Shown here: one piece after another, positions 8,946 through 9,926 of the stretch | How the letters are laid out: the number at the start of each line of letters is the position of its first letter | Numbering within the stretch: position 1 is the stretch's first letter | Source of the DNA: an uncultured Verrucomicrobiota bacterium | GTDB taxonomy: Bacteria; Verrucomicrobiota; Verrucomicrobiia; Chthoniobacterales; SZAS-18 | Assembly (NCBI GenBank): GCA_937873255.1 | Contig: CALMVM010000095.1 | Span: 1 to 9,926 of the forward strand | Reading direction: 5' to 3' | DNA: 9,926 bases | Translations under genes and position numbers: made by a program | Notes under the pieces: generated by a model | What the model was told of the DNA's origin: nothing | Seen by the model: only the letters and a program-made list of their open reading frames with translations | Databases searched by the model: none

Positions 8946-9572
8946 TCAGTCCGCCGAGATCGTCACGGGGGTGCCGACCGGGGTGTTGTTGAAGAAATTC
9001 TCCGCCATGAACGCGGGCATCCGGATACAGCCGTGGCTGGCCGGCACGCCGGGCAGATAGCCCTCGTGCATGCCGACGCCGCCGGTCACACGCAGGAAGA
9101 ACGGCATCGACGCGCCCAGGAAAACACTCCCCGGCGGACGCGGGTCCTTGCCGTTCTCGACGTTGCCCTTGACCACGACGTTCTGGTCGTTGGCGTCCAC
9201 GTAATCGCCGTACAGGCTGGAACGATGGTCCTTGTCCTTTTGCTGGACCTTGTAGCTGCCCGACGGGGTGTTGTAGCCCTCGCGTCCGGTGGAAACCTGC
9301 GACACGCCGACGAGCTGGTCGCCCTTGAAGTAATACGCGCGCTGCTCGCCGAGGTGGATCTCGATGTGGGGCGAACCGGGCACGCTGTCGCCGTCCCAGT
9401 ACGACACCGAGTCGTTGGACTGGGTGTGCTGGTTGTAGGCGACGCGGTTGCCGGTCATGCCGTGCATGTATTCCGTGTTGCCGCCGAACCGCGCGTCGTC
9501 GTCGCCGCAGGCCGCCAGCGTACAGAGGGCGGCAGGCAGGAGCAGGAGGCGCAGAGTTTTGGTGTTGAGCAT
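8946..9572 (-). CDS. L,D-transpeptidase (YkuD domain) lipoprotein
   Basis: Predicted lipoprotein of 208 residues. The signal peptide (MLNTKTLRLLLLPAALCT) ends in the lipobox LAAC with lipidated Cys22; Gly at +2 argues against inner-membrane retention, so outer-membrane anchoring is likely. The YkuD catalytic domain spans about residues 68-206 and begins with IEIHLGEQRAYYF. The active-site motif is intact: His169 in GVGMHEGY, then SHGCIR with Cys182 as nucleophile and Arg184. Such enzymes make 3-3 peptidoglycan cross-links or attach outer-membrane proteins to peptidoglycan; which one cannot be told here. No Shine-Dalgarno precedes the ATG; the leader is a GC hairpin plus a T-run. First gene of an operon with the rhodanese gene. 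Confidence 0.92.
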   Translation of the reverse strand: MLNTKTLRLLLLPAALCTLAACGDDDARFGGNTEYMHGMTGNRVAYNQHTQSNDSVSYWDGDSVPGSPHIEIHLGEQRAYYFKGDQLVGVSQVSTGREGYNTPSGSYKVQQKDKDHRSSLYGDYVDANDQNVVVKGNVENGKDPRPPGSVFLGASMPFFLRVTGGVGMHEGYLPGVPASHGCIRMPAFMAENFFNNTPVGTPVTISAD

Positions 9573-9601
9573 AAGGAAAAAGCCCGGCGCGGGAGCCGGG
9601 C
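9573..9601 (-). terminator. Terminator-like hairpin directly before the transpeptidase start
   Basis: On the minus strand GCCCGGC (9601-9595), a 6-base loop and GCCGGGC (9588-9582) form a perfect 7-bp GC stem. It is followed by TTTTT, CC, TT and then the ATG at 9572. This is the form of an intrinsic terminator reading toward the transpeptidase gene. It may be an attenuator in the leader, or the end of an unseen upstream transcript. There is no T-run for the plus strand. Confidence 0.6.
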
Positions 9602-9615
9602 GGAAAGTCGTGCTA

Positions 9616-9643
9616 CTAATACTTCAGCGTCAGGTTGCGTCAA
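9616..9643 (-). promoter_or_regulatory. Likely sigma70-type promoter of the transpeptidase-rhodanese operon
   Basis: On the minus strand TTGACG (9643-9638, five of six consensus bases) and TATTAG (9621-9616, four of six) are 16 bases apart. Transcription would start near 9609, giving a leader of about 37 bases that contains the hairpin at 9582-9601. This is the best promoter match in the window. Confidence 0.5.
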
Positions 9644-9651
9644 CTCCCCAA

Positions 9652-9680
9652 TTGCCGTCGGGGAAGGGTTCTGCTATGGG
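9652..9680 (+). promoter_or_regulatory. Possible promoter of the FmdB-family gene
   Basis: TTGCCG (9652-9657) and TATGGG (9675-9680) are 17 bases apart, 28 bases before the ATG at 9709. The -10 match is poor. If real, it overlaps the alternative ATG at 9676 and would favour 9709 as the start. Confidence 0.22.
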
Positions 9681-9708
9681 TGTGAGCTTTCGCCGAGCCT
9701 TTGCCTTC

Positions 9709-9926
9709 ATGCCCACCTACGAATATTTTTGCACCAAGTGCGAGCAGCGTTTTGAAGCGGTCCAGTCGATGAAGGACCCGCATTTCGAGGTGTGTCCGCA
9801 GGCCCTTTGCCGCCTGGCGGAGTGGGGGCACGGTCTGGTCAAGCGCCAGCTCGGCACGGGCGCGGGGCTGATTTTCAAGGGCAGCGGTTTTTACATCACC
9901 GACTACCGCAGCGACAAATACAAGGA
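9709..9926 (+). CDS. FmdB-family zinc-ribbon protein, cut by the window end
   Basis: The first 72 codons of a small zinc-ribbon protein of the FmdB family; the stop lies outside the window. The family start MPTYEY is present at ATG 9709, followed by Cys8-x2-Cys11 and Cys29-x4-Cys34 as the probable zinc ligands. The family core GAGLIFKGSGFYITDYRS follows. Usually the second pair is C-x2-C; here it is wider, with a short insert (RLAEWGHG) before the core. Family members were first noted beside formamidase genes as putative regulators, but their role is unsettled. An in-frame ATG at 9676 with GGGAAGG upstream would add 11 residues (MGVSFRRAFAF); I prefer 9709 because it gives the conserved family N-terminus. 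Divergent from the transpeptidase operon. Confidence 0.88.
   Translation, partial: MPTYEYFCTKCEQRFEAVQSMKDPHFEVCPQALCRLAEWGHGLVKRQLGTGAGLIFKGSGFYITDYRSDKYK

Noticed and set aside
8736..9755. A 339-codon frame on + opposite the rhodanese and transpeptidase genes
   Set aside because: It is the antisense of two genes with intact catalytic motifs and shows no family signature.

Overview
The window looks like a high-GC chromosomal segment of a Gram-negative bacterium that has the exosortase/PEP-CTERM protein-sorting system. The combination of a PEP-CTERM protein, an exosortase with a fused EpsI-like tail, an EpsB-type sugar transferase and an FmdB-type zinc ribbon of the C-x4-C kind makes me think of Verrucomicrobiota (Opitutaceae-like). 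That assignment is inference from protein style only. There is no rRNA, tRNA, transposase, integrase or CRISPR array.

Left part (1-6457, all on +): a surface-protein sorting and exopolysaccharide module. It starts with a secreted PEP-CTERM protein (62-1033) closed by a strong intrinsic terminator (1067-1097). Next come a multi-spanning exosortase with a C-terminal EpsI-like periplasmic domain (about 1234-2910), a membrane-anchored TPR protein (3007-4824) and a polyprenyl-phosphate sugar-1-phosphate transferase (4997-6457). In the family model, the transferase primes exopolysaccharide assembly on the lipid carrier. The exosortase recognises the PEP-CTERM tail of exported proteins, cuts it and transfers them onward. 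The TPR protein is a plausible periplasmic helper.

Right part (6471-9926): ordinary chromosomal genes. A TauE/SafE-type permease (-) and argininosuccinate synthase argG (+) diverge from a 79-bp gap. A two-gene operon on - encodes an L,D-transpeptidase lipoprotein followed by a single-domain rhodanese. It converges on argG, and an FmdB-family zinc-ribbon gene (+), cut by the window end, diverges from it. The 136-bp gap at 9573-9708 holds a good promoter for the transpeptidase and a terminator-like hairpin just before its start codon.

No stretch longer than 300 bases lacks a gene. I did not find a clearly undescribed system. The points most worth checking are long homopolymer runs in the exosortase gene, the terminator-like leader hairpin of the transpeptidase gene, and possible leaderless promoters for the permease and argG.
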